Part shown: piece by piece, positions 32,399 to 39,748 of the stretch | Position numbering within the stretch: the first letter of the stretch is position 1 | Layout of the letters: each line of letters starts with the position of its first letter | Source of the DNA: Polycyclovorans sp964425915 | GTDB taxonomy: Bacteria; Pseudomonadota; Gammaproteobacteria; Nevskiales; Nevskiaceae | Assembly (NCBI GenBank): GCA_964425915.1 | Contig: CAYROO010000004.1 | Coordinates: 124,001-188,000, forward strand | DNA length: 64,000 nt | Direction: 5' to 3' | Translations under genes and position numbers: made by a program | The notes under the pieces: generated by a model | What the model was told of the DNA's origin: nothing | Seen by the model: the letters and a program-made list of their open reading frames with translations, nothing else | Databases searched by the model: none

Positions 32399-33301
32399 AT
32401 GGCCGATATCACCATGCGTCAGTTGCTGGAAGCCGGTGTCCACTTTGGTCACCGCACCCGCTACTGGAACCCCCGGATGGAGCAGTTCATCTTCGGGGAT
32501 CGCAACCGCATCCACATCATCAACCTCGAACAGACCCTGCCGATGCTGCGGGACGCCTGTTCCTACGCCGGAAAGATTGCCGCCAGCGGCGGCCGCGTGC
32601 TGTTCGTCGGCACCAAGCGCGCTGCCCGCGACGCCATTGAAGAGGAAGCCCGTCGCTGTGGCATGCCTTATGTCAGCCAACGCTGGCTGGGCGGCATGCT
32701 GACCAATTTCAAGACCGTGAAGGCCTCCGTCAAGCGTCTGATCGACATGGAAAAGCAGGTCGAGGATGGTTCCATCAACCGCCTCACCAAGAAGGAACAG
32801 CTGATGTTCCAGCGCGAGCTCGAAAAGCTGCGCAAGTCGCTGGGCGGCATCAAGGCCATGCCGAGCCTGCCGGATGGCCTGTTCATCGTTGACACCGGCT
32901 ACGAAAAGAATGCCGTCGCCGAAGCCCGCAAGCTGGGTATCCCGGTGATTGCCGTGGTCGACTCCAACAACGACCCCAGCCTGGTGGACTGCGTGATTCC
33001 GGGCAACGACGACGCCACCCGCGCCATCAAGGTCTACACCCAGTGCATCGCCGACGCCATCATTGAGGCGCGCGGTGCCAGCGGCGTGCCGTTCCGCGAG
33101 GATCCGGAAGAGTCGGCGCCGGAAGAGCGCTCCCAGCGTCCGCGTCGCAACGGACCGCGCCGTGACGGTGATCGTCCGCGCGGCGGCCGTGGCGGCGCCC
33201 GTACCGAGGCAGCCCCGGCTGCGCCTGCTGCGGCGCCCGCTGCCGCACCGGTCGCCGAGGCCGCAGCGCCCTCCGCCAACGCCGACACCACAGAGGATTA
33301 A
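32399..33301 (+). CDS. rpsB: 30S ribosomal protein S2
   Basis: 300 residues. The ATG at 32399 is right because AGGAG (32387-32391) is spaced 7 nt from it; the ATG at 32393 would be 1 nt away. MRQLLEAGVHFGHRTRYWNP and RWLGGMLTNFKTVKASVKRL are S2 signatures, with the coiled-coil insertion at about 105-150. The core ends near residue 235; about 65 extra residues follow, first Arg/Gly-rich (RPRRNGPRRDGDRPRGGRGG), then Ala/Pro-rich, then acidic. E. coli S2 has 241 residues, so this tail is unusually long. Confidence 0.97.
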   Translation: MADITMRQLLEAGVHFGHRTRYWNPRMEQFIFGDRNRIHIINLEQTLPMLRDACSYAGKIAASGGRVLFVGTKRAARDAIEEEARRCGMPYVSQRWLGGMLTNFKTVKASVKRLIDMEKQVEDGSINRLTKKEQLMFQRELEKLRKSLGGIKAMPSLPDGLFIVDTGYEKNAVAEARKLGIPVIAVVDSNNDPSLVDCVIPGNDDATRAIKVYTQCIADAIIEARGASGVPFREDPEESAPEERSQRPRRNGPRRDGDRPRGGRGGARTEAAPAAPAAAPAAAPVAEAAAPSANADTTED

Positions 33302-33304
33302 GCA

Positions 33305-34183
33305 ATGACTGCCATTACAGCCGCGCTCGTCAAGGAACTGCGTGACCGCACCAGTGCCGGGATGACCGACTGCAAGAAGGCCCTGGAAGCCACCGGGGGC
33401 GATCTCGACAAGGCCGCCGAAAAGCTGCGCATGGATGGCATGGCCAAGGCCGACAAGAAGGGTGCCCGCGTAGCGGCCGAGGGCGTCATCGCTCTGGCCA
33501 GCGCCGCCGATGCCGTCGCCATGGTTGAGCTCAATTCGGAGACCGACTTCGTCTCCAAAGGCGATGACTTCAAGGCATTCGCACAGAAGGTGGCCGATGT
33601 CGCCCTGGCGCAGCGTCCGGACGATCTCGACGGCCTGCTGAAGCTGGACGGCGGCCAGGGTTCGCTCGATGAGCAGCGCCGCGCCATGGTGGCCCGGATC
33701 GGTGAGAACATCACCATCCGTCGCTTTGTGGTGGTGCCGAAGAGCGATGGCGATATTGCCCACTACGTGCACGGCAGCAAGATTGGCGTGGTGGTGGCGA
33801 TGAAGCAGGGCGGCGCTGAGCTTGCCCGCGACGTCGCCATGCACGTGGCCGCCTCCAGTCCGCGTTTCCTTGACGGCAACGCGGTGCCGGAAGACGTGCT
33901 GGCCGCCGAGCGCAAGATCATCGAGGCGCAGTCGGCCGAGCAGGCTGCCGGTAAGCCTGCCGAGATCGTCGCCAAGATGATGGAAGGCAAGGTGCGTAAG
34001 TTCATCGCCGAGATCACCTTGGTGGGGCAGCCCTTCGTCAAGAATCCCGACCAGTCGGTGGGCCAGCTGCTGCAGGCGTCCAACGCCGAAGTCGCCAGCT
34101 TTGTCCGCTTTGCGGTGGGTGAGGGCATCGAGAAGGAGGCCACCGACTTTGCGGCCGAGGTGGCAGCACAGGCCGGCCTCTGA
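33305..34183 (+). CDS. tsf: elongation factor Ts
   Basis: 292 residues. Guanine nucleotide exchange factor for EF-Tu. VKELRDRTSAGMTDCKKALE, followed by the TDF motif in LNSETDFVSKGDDF, is typical; two core subdomains and a C-terminal module complete the usual length. It starts 3 nt after the rpsB stop and is co-transcribed with it, ending at a rho-independent terminator. Confidence 0.97.
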   Translation: MTAITAALVKELRDRTSAGMTDCKKALEATGGDLDKAAEKLRMDGMAKADKKGARVAAEGVIALASAADAVAMVELNSETDFVSKGDDFKAFAQKVADVALAQRPDDLDGLLKLDGGQGSLDEQRRAMVARIGENITIRRFVVVPKSDGDIAHYVHGSKIGVVVAMKQGGAELARDVAMHVAASSPRFLDGNAVPEDVLAAERKIIEAQSAEQAAGKPAEIVAKMMEGKVRKFIAEITLVGQPFVKNPDQSVGQLLQASNAEVASFVRFAVGEGIEKEATDFAAEVAAQAGL

Positions 34184-34217
34184 GGCGCATATCTCGGTTA
34201 CCATTGTTGTGTTTCAA

Positions 34218-34244
34218 AAGGCCCCGGAAACGGGGCCTTCTTCT
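34218..34244 (+). terminator. terminator after tsf
   Basis: AAGGCCCCG (34218-34226) pairs perfectly with CGGGGCCTT (34231-34239) around a GAAA tetraloop, followed by CTTCT. It separates rpsB-tsf from pyrH. Confidence 0.75.
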
Positions 34245-34266
34245 AAGTGCCTCAGAAGGATCAGCC

Positions 34267-34986
34267 ATGTCATCGCCTGTCTATTCCCGCATCCTCCTGA
34301 AGTTGTCTGGCGAAGCCCTGATGGGCAGTGGCAAGTTCGGTATCGAGCCGGCCGTCACACAGTTTCTGGCGACGGAGCTGAAGGCGGTGGTTGATGCCGG
34401 GGTGCAGGTGGCGCTGGTGGTGGGCGGCGGCAACATCTTTCGCGGAGAAGGACTGGCCCGCGGCGGCCTCGACCGGATCACCGGCGACCACATGGGCATG
34501 CTGGCCACCGTGATCAACGCCCTGGCCCTACAGGACGCGGTGGAACGTGCTGGCCTGGAAGCGCGGGTGATGAGTGCGCTGCGGATCAACCAGGTGTGCG
34601 AGGACTACATCCGCCGTCGCGCGGTCCGTCACCTGGAGAAGGGCCGCGTGGTGATCTTCGCCTCGGGCACTGGAAATCCCTTTTTCACCACCGACTCTGC
34701 GGCGGCGCTGCGCGCGGTTGAAGTGGGCGCCGACCTGCTGCTCAAGGCCACCCAGGTGGACGGCATCTACACCGCGGATCCGAAGAAGGATCCATCGGCC
34801 ACACGTTACGACACGCTGCGCTACGACGATGCCATTGACCGGCGTCTGGGGGTGATGGACCAGACCGCGCTGGTGTTGGCCCGCGATCACCGCATGAAGC
34901 TGTGTGTCTATGACATGGCGCGCCCTGGGGCGTTGATGCGCATCCTGCAGGGTGATACCGATATCGGCACCTATGTGACCGTCTGA
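34267..34986 (+). CDS. pyrH: UMP kinase
   Basis: 239 residues. Hexameric bacterial UMP kinase of the amino acid kinase fold. The start follows AGAAGGA. RILLKLSGEALMG, VALVVGGGNIFRG, IFASGTGNPFFTTDSAAALRAVE and KATQVDGIYTADPKKDP are all present. Upstream of frr, the conserved pyrH-frr pair. Confidence 0.96.
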   Translation: MSSPVYSRILLKLSGEALMGSGKFGIEPAVTQFLATELKAVVDAGVQVALVVGGGNIFRGEGLARGGLDRITGDHMGMLATVINALALQDAVERAGLEARVMSALRINQVCEDYIRRRAVRHLEKGRVVIFASGTGNPFFTTDSAAALRAVEVGADLLLKATQVDGIYTADPKKDPSATRYDTLRYDDAIDRRLGVMDQTALVLARDHRMKLCVYDMARPGALMRILQGDTDIGTYVTV

Positions 34987-35031
34987 GTTCTCATTTCCAA
35001 TCGTTCCCCGCTGTTTGTCCGGAGTTTTCCC

Positions 35032-35595
35032 ATGACCGACCTCAACACCCTCAAGCGCGACAGTGAAAAGCGGATGCAGAAGTGTGTCGAAATCCTTTCC
35101 GCGCAGTTGATGAAGCTGCGGACTGGCCGCGCCAATGCGGCGCTACTGGATCATGTTCGTGTCGACTACTACGGCTCCGAGGTGCCGGTGTCTCAGGTGG
35201 CCAATGTCACGGTGGAGGATGCCCGCACCATCTCCATCACCCCCTGGGAAAAGACCATGGTGGGTGCGATCGAGAAGGCCATTCTCACCTCCGATCTCGG
35301 TCTGACCCCCAATACCGCAGGCACCACCATGCGCATCAACCTGCCGCCACTGACCGAGGAGCGACGCAAGGAATTGGTGAAGGTGGTCAAGGGCGAGGCC
35401 GAGCAGACCAAGGTCCAGGTGCGCGGCATCCGTCGTGATGCCAACCAAACCGTAAAAGACATGGTGAAGGACAAACTGATCACCACGGATGATGAGAAGC
35501 GGGCAGAAACCGATATCCAAAAGCTCACCGACCAGTATGTCGCCAAGGTCGACGATGTAGCGGCCGCCAAGGAGAAGGAGCTGATGGCGATCTGA
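35032..35595 (+). CDS. frr: ribosome recycling factor
   Basis: 187 residues. With EF-G it splits post-termination ribosomes. Two domains: a three-helix bundle (KRMQKCVEILSAQLMKLRTG, NAALLDHVRVDYYGSEVP) and a small beta domain (RTISITPWEKTMVGAIEKAI). CCGGAG precedes the ATG. It lies 45 bp after pyrH and 4 bp before uppS. Confidence 0.97.
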   Translation: MTDLNTLKRDSEKRMQKCVEILSAQLMKLRTGRANAALLDHVRVDYYGSEVPVSQVANVTVEDARTISITPWEKTMVGAIEKAILTSDLGLTPNTAGTTMRINLPPLTEERRKELVKVVKGEAEQTKVQVRGIRRDANQTVKDMVKDKLITTDDEKRAETDIQKLTDQYVAKVDDVAAAKEKELMAI

Positions 35596-35599
35596 GCCG

Positions 35600-36313
35600 G
35601 TGACTGCGCATCCCGCACGTATTCCGCGCCATGTCGCCGTCATCATGGACGGCAATGGGCGCTGGGCGCAGCGCCGCGGCGAACCCCGGGGTCTCGGCCA
35701 TCGGGCGGGCGTCGACGCCGCGCGCACTTTGATGAAGGTGGCCGCCGAGGCCGGCATCGAGGTGTTGACGGTGTATGCCTTCTCGCAGGAGAACTGGCGG
35801 CGGCCCGGGCCTGAGGTGGCGTTGCTGATGCAGCTGTTTGCGCGCGCGCTGGACCGCGAGACTGCCGAGTTGCATGCCAATAATGTGCGGCTGCGCTTCA
35901 TCGGCGATCGCAGTCGTTTCGAGGGGGCCCTGACCCGCGCCATGGAGCGGGCCGAGGCACTCACCGCCGGCAACTCCGGGATCATCATCCTGGTGGCGGT
36001 GGGCTACAGCGGGCAGTGGGATCTGGCGCAGGCCGCAGAGCGATGTCGTCTGCAGGGTGAGCCGGTGACCGAGGCGCGACTCGCCTCGGCCTTGTCCACG
36101 GCCGGGCTGCCGGATGTCGATCTGCTGATTCGCAGCGGCGGCGAATCGCGCATCAGCAACTTCCTGCTGTGGCAGTCCGCCTACGCCGAACTCTACTTTA
36201 CCGACTGCCTGTGGCCGGACTTCGACCGCAACGCCTTCGACGCTGCCTTGCAATGGTACGGCCGCCGGGACCGTCGTTTTGGCGGGCTTGGCGAAGCGCC
36301 CCCCACAAACTGA
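35600..36313 (+). CDS. uppS: undecaprenyl diphosphate synthase
   Basis: 237 residues starting at GTG 35600. Makes the C55 carrier lipid for peptidoglycan and lipopolysaccharide. Catalytic motif VIMDGNGRWAQRRG (Asp near residue 20), FSQENWRRP, and IRSGGESRISNFLLWQSAYA (the usual RTGGE reads RSGGE) are conserved. Begins the envelope-synthesis operon. Confidence 0.95.
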   Translation: MTAHPARIPRHVAVIMDGNGRWAQRRGEPRGLGHRAGVDAARTLMKVAAEAGIEVLTVYAFSQENWRRPGPEVALLMQLFARALDRETAELHANNVRLRFIGDRSRFEGALTRAMERAEALTAGNSGIIILVAVGYSGQWDLAQAAERCRLQGEPVTEARLASALSTAGLPDVDLLIRSGGESRISNFLLWQSAYAELYFTDCLWPDFDRNAFDAALQWYGRRDRRFGGLGEAPPTN

Positions 36314-36331
36314 ATGGCGGGGGCGCATACT

Positions 36332-36361
36332 GCGGTCAGGAGGACCGCGCGCTTCTCGCGG
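36332..36361 (+). promoter_or_regulatory. overlapping alternative hairpins before cdsA
   Basis: GCGGTC (36332-36337) can pair with GACCGC (36343-36348), or CCGCG (36345-36349) with CGCGG (36357-36361). The stems share bases and are mutually exclusive. No T-run follows. The role is unknown; it may affect cdsA translation or mRNA processing in the 65-nt uppS-cdsA gap. Confidence 0.3.
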
Positions 36362-36378
36362 AACTGAACGACAACCCT

Positions 36379-37203
36379 ATGCTGCTTCACCGCCTCATCA
36401 CAGCCCTCGTCCTGCTGCCGCTGCTGCTCGGTCTGGTGGGTTTCGCGCCGACCGTGTGGGTTTATGCGGCATTTTCCGTGGTGGCGGTGTTGGCCGCCCG
36501 GGAGTGGGCGGCGCTTTGTCATTGGGGGCGTCAGCCGCGGGCGGCGCGGCGCTATGCTGCGGTGGTGGCTGTGGTGTTGGTGGGGGCGTGGTGGGCGCCG
36601 GCACGCGGCCTGTGGCTCCCCTGGCTGCTGGCGCTGGCCGCACTACACTGGTTGGCGACGGTGTTCTGGCTGCGCGCCGGCCCGAGCCGCCTTGCCGCGC
36701 TCGCCCACAGCCGTTGGAGCACCGTACAGGGCGTGCTGCTGCTGAGCTCGACACTGCTGGCGGCAGCGGCCCTGCACGCCCAGCCGGATGGCCCGTTGCG
36801 ACTGCTGTTCGCCCTGTTTCTGGTGTTCGCCGCCGATATCGGGGCCTACCTCGCGGGCCGCAACCTGGGACGCCACAAGCTGGCGCCGGCGATCTCGCCG
36901 GGCAAGACCCTCGAAGGCGCCATCGGCGGCCTGGCGCTATGTGGCTTGTGGGCGCTCACCGCCGGGGTCTGGGTTTTTCCGGTGTACGGCTGGCAGGTGC
37001 TGGAATTGGTGGTGCTCTGTGTGCTGGTGGCAGCGGTATCGGTGGCAGGGGATCTGCTCGAATCAGGCTACAAGCGGGCTGCCGGGGTCAAGGACAGTGG
37101 GACCCTGTTGCCGGGGCACGGTGGCGTCTTGGATCGCATCGACAGTGTGGTGGCCGCCGTCCCTCTGTTCACGCTGGGCCTGATGCTGATGGGGTTGGCA
37201 TGA
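36379..37203 (+). CDS. cdsA: phosphatidate cytidylyltransferase
   Basis: 274 residues and about eight membrane segments. Makes CDP-diacylglycerol from CTP and phosphatidic acid, the substrate of PssA. The family signature near the C-terminus is complete: SGYKRAAGVKDSG, then LLPGHGGVLDRIDS. No clear Shine-Dalgarno. The stop overlaps dxr by 4 nt (ATGA). Confidence 0.95.
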   Translation: MLLHRLITALVLLPLLLGLVGFAPTVWVYAAFSVVAVLAAREWAALCHWGRQPRAARRYAAVVAVVLVGAWWAPARGLWLPWLLALAALHWLATVFWLRAGPSRLAALAHSRWSTVQGVLLLSSTLLAAAALHAQPDGPLRLLFALFLVFAADIGAYLAGRNLGRHKLAPAISPGKTLEGAIGGLALCGLWALTAGVWVFPVYGWQVLELVVLCVLVAAVSVAGDLLESGYKRAAGVKDSGTLLPGHGGVLDRIDSVVAAVPLFTLGLMLMGLA

Positions 37204-38384
37204 AGCAGCTGGTGGTCCTGGGCGCCACCGGCACGGTGGGCCGCAATACCCTGGATGTGGCGGGGCGTCACCCCGACCGCGTGGCGGTTCTGGCCCTCAC
37301 CGCCGACCGCGATGACGCGGGCCTGCTGGCTTTGTGCGAGGCGCATCGCCCAGCGCTTGCAGTCATGCGTGACAGCGCAGCTGCGGCGCGCCTGCGCGAG
37401 GCGGTACGGCGTGCTGGCCTGGCGATCGAAGTGCAGGAAGGTGCTGAAGGCCTGTGCACGGCGGCGGCGCTACCGGCGGCCACCCACGTGATGTCCGCCA
37501 TCGTCGGCGCGGCTGGACTGCTGCCCACACTGTCGGCAGTTGCCGCCGGCAAGCACGTGCTCATCGCCAACAAGGAGCCGCTGGTGATGGCGGGGCCGCT
37601 GATCATGGAGACGGCGCGTCGCGCCGGCGCGGTGATCCTGCCGATCGACTCTGAGCACAATGCCATCTTCCAGTGTCTCCCGGCGGGGTATCGCTGTGGC
37701 GATACGCCTGCCGGGGTGGCCGGCTTAATCCTGACCGCGTCCGGGGGGCCATTTCGCGGTTGGAGCACCGAGGCGCTGGCGGCGGCGACGCCGGAAGTCG
37801 CGGTCAAGCATCCCAACTGGGTCATGGGGCGCAAGATTTCGGTGGACTCGGCGACCCTGATGAACAAAGGTCTGGAGCTGATTGAAGCCGCCACGCTGTA
37901 TCAACTGCCGTCTAGCCAACTGCAGGTGGTGATTCACCCCGAGAGTGCGATTCACTCGCTGGTCAGTTATGTCGACGGGTCCCAACTGGCCCAGCTGGGC
38001 AGCCCCGATATGCGGGTCCCGATTGCCCACGCGCTGGCCTGGCCGGAGCGTTGGGCATCCGGCGTTCCGCCGCTGGATCTGTTGGCCCTGGCGACCATGC
38101 ACTTCGAGGCCCCGGATGTGCAGCGCTTCCCCTGCTTGCGACTGGCGCGCAGCGCGATGGCGGCCGGGGGTCAGGTACCGCTGGTACTGAACGCCGCCAA
38201 CGAAGTGGCGGTCCAAGCCTTCCTCGACCGTCACTTGGGATTCATGGACATGCCGCGCATGATCGAACACTGCCTGGAGGTACATCCGACGCCCTACGCG
38301 GCTGATCTGGAGAGCATCCAGGGCCTGGACCGTGAGGTTCGGCAGACCGCCCGGGATTGGATGCGCCGCGAGGTTGCCGCATGA
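37200..38384 (+). CDS. dxr: 1-deoxy-D-xylulose 5-phosphate reductoisomerase
   Basis: 394 residues. Forms 2-C-methyl-D-erythritol 4-phosphate, the committed step of the MEP isoprenoid pathway. NADPH motif GATGTVGRNTLDV, metal/substrate motif ILPIDSEHNAIFQ, and VDSATLMNKGLELIEA are recognisable. Two normally invariant positions differ: NKES reads NKEP (residues 124-127) and SEHS reads SEHN. The catalytic Glu and Asp remain. Coupled to cdsA and rseP by ATGA overlaps. Confidence 0.95.
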   Translation: MKQLVVLGATGTVGRNTLDVAGRHPDRVAVLALTADRDDAGLLALCEAHRPALAVMRDSAAAARLREAVRRAGLAIEVQEGAEGLCTAAALPAATHVMSAIVGAAGLLPTLSAVAAGKHVLIANKEPLVMAGPLIMETARRAGAVILPIDSEHNAIFQCLPAGYRCGDTPAGVAGLILTASGGPFRGWSTEALAAATPEVAVKHPNWVMGRKISVDSATLMNKGLELIEAATLYQLPSSQLQVVIHPESAIHSLVSYVDGSQLAQLGSPDMRVPIAHALAWPERWASGVPPLDLLALATMHFEAPDVQRFPCLRLARSAMAAGGQVPLVLNAANEVAVQAFLDRHLGFMDMPRMIEHCLEVHPTPYAADLESIQGLDREVRQTARDWMRREVAA

Positions 38385-39724
38385 TCGACGTGCTCTGGTC
38401 GGTAGGGGGGTTCATACTCGCGATCGGCGTGTTGGTCGCGTTTCACGAATTTGGCCACTACTGGGTGGCGCGGCGCTGCGGCGTCCGTGTGCTGCGATTC
38501 TCCATCGGCTTTGGCAAGCCGATCTGGACGCGGCGCGCGGCCGATGGTGTGGAATGGTCGATCTCGGCCATCCCCCTGGGCGGTTACGTCAAGATGCTGG
38601 ACGGGCGCGAAACGGAGGTGCCTGCAGATCAGCAGCACCAGGCGTTCAACCATCAGCCGGTCGGAAAGCGGGCCCTGATTGTGGTCGCAGGGCCAGCCTT
38701 CAATTTCATTCTGGCCGCGCTGTTCTACTGGCTGGTATTCGTGATCGGCGTCCAGGGCATGAAATCCGTGATCGCCGCGCCCGAATCAGGATCAGTGGCC
38801 GACCGTGCCGGCCTGATGGCAGGTGACACCGTGCGCGCCGTGGCGGGGCGCGAGACGCCGACCTGGCAGGTGCTGCATACCGAATTGATCGATCTGGCGC
38901 TCAACCAGGCGCCCGTGACCGCCGTGATCGAGCCGGCTGAGGGCGGTCAGCGCGAGGTCCGACTGGATCTCAGCCAGGTGCGGGTGGACCCCGAAGTGCT
39001 GTTTACCGACCTCGGGCTGCGTCCCTTTGATCCGCCCGTGCCTGCGGTGATTGCGGACGTGGTCCCGGGGCAGCCCGCGGCCGCCGCCGGCTTTCGTGCC
39101 GGCGACCGCTTGCTGACCGCCAACGATCAGCCGATCGCGTCCTGGCAGCAGTGGGCCGCGTGGGTGCGCGAGCGTCCGGGTGAAGTGGTGCGGGTGGGGT
39201 ATCAGCGCGACGGCCTTGCCGCCAGCGCCGAGCTCATCCTGGCGGACATCGAAGGGCAGGGGCGCTTCGGCGCCAGCGTGGCGATGCCGGCTGACTTGTG
39301 GCAGGATTTACGTGCCGAACATCGGCTGGGGGCACTGGCAGCAATGCCGGCTGCGGTTGCGCAAACCTGGCAGATGTCTGCGCTGACGCTGAAGATGCTG
39401 TGGCGCATGGTGATGGGGGACGTGTCCCTCAAGAATGTCAGCGGGCCCATCCAGATCGCGCAGGTCGCGGGGTTCTCGGCACAGGTTGGGCTGGTTTCCT
39501 TCCTGAGTTTCATGGCCGTGGTCAGCGTCAGCCTGGGTGTGCTCAACTTGTTGCCGGTGCCAATGTTGGATGGCGGGCACCTGTTGTATTTCGGCGTTGA
39601 GGCAGTGAAGGGCTCGCCGGTGTCAGAGCGGGCCCTGGAGGCAGGGACGCGCGTGGGACTACTGTTTCTCGTTGCGCTGATGAGCCTCGCTTTCTATAAC
39701 GACATCGTGCGACTGATTCCTTAA
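38381..39724 (+). CDS. rseP: site-2 protease RseP
   Basis: 447 residues. Membrane zinc protease that cleaves anti-sigma factor RseA and cleaned signal peptides. The zinc motif HEFGH sits in the first membrane helix (about 23-27); the third ligand is in MLDGGHLLYF near the C-terminus. Two PDZ domains occupy about 115-280 (AGLMAGDTVRAV; AGFRAGDRLLTAN). Four membrane helices. Overlaps dxr and precedes bamA by 24 bp. Confidence 0.96.
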   Translation: MIDVLWSVGGFILAIGVLVAFHEFGHYWVARRCGVRVLRFSIGFGKPIWTRRAADGVEWSISAIPLGGYVKMLDGRETEVPADQQHQAFNHQPVGKRALIVVAGPAFNFILAALFYWLVFVIGVQGMKSVIAAPESGSVADRAGLMAGDTVRAVAGRETPTWQVLHTELIDLALNQAPVTAVIEPAEGGQREVRLDLSQVRVDPEVLFTDLGLRPFDPPVPAVIADVVPGQPAAAAGFRAGDRLLTANDQPIASWQQWAAWVRERPGEVVRVGYQRDGLAASAELILADIEGQGRFGASVAMPADLWQDLRAEHRLGALAAMPAAVAQTWQMSALTLKMLWRMVMGDVSLKNVSGPIQIAQVAGFSAQVGLVSFLSFMAVVSVSLGVLNLLPVPMLDGGHLLYFGVEAVKGSPVSERALEAGTRVGLLFLVALMSLAFYNDIVRLIP

Positions 39725-39748
39725 AAGAAAAGAAGCGAAGACCCACAG

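Noticed and set aside
36279..37199. An open extension that would put the dxr start inside uppS and across cdsA
   Set aside because: The conserved Dxr N-terminus begins at the ATG at 37200, coupled to the cdsA stop.
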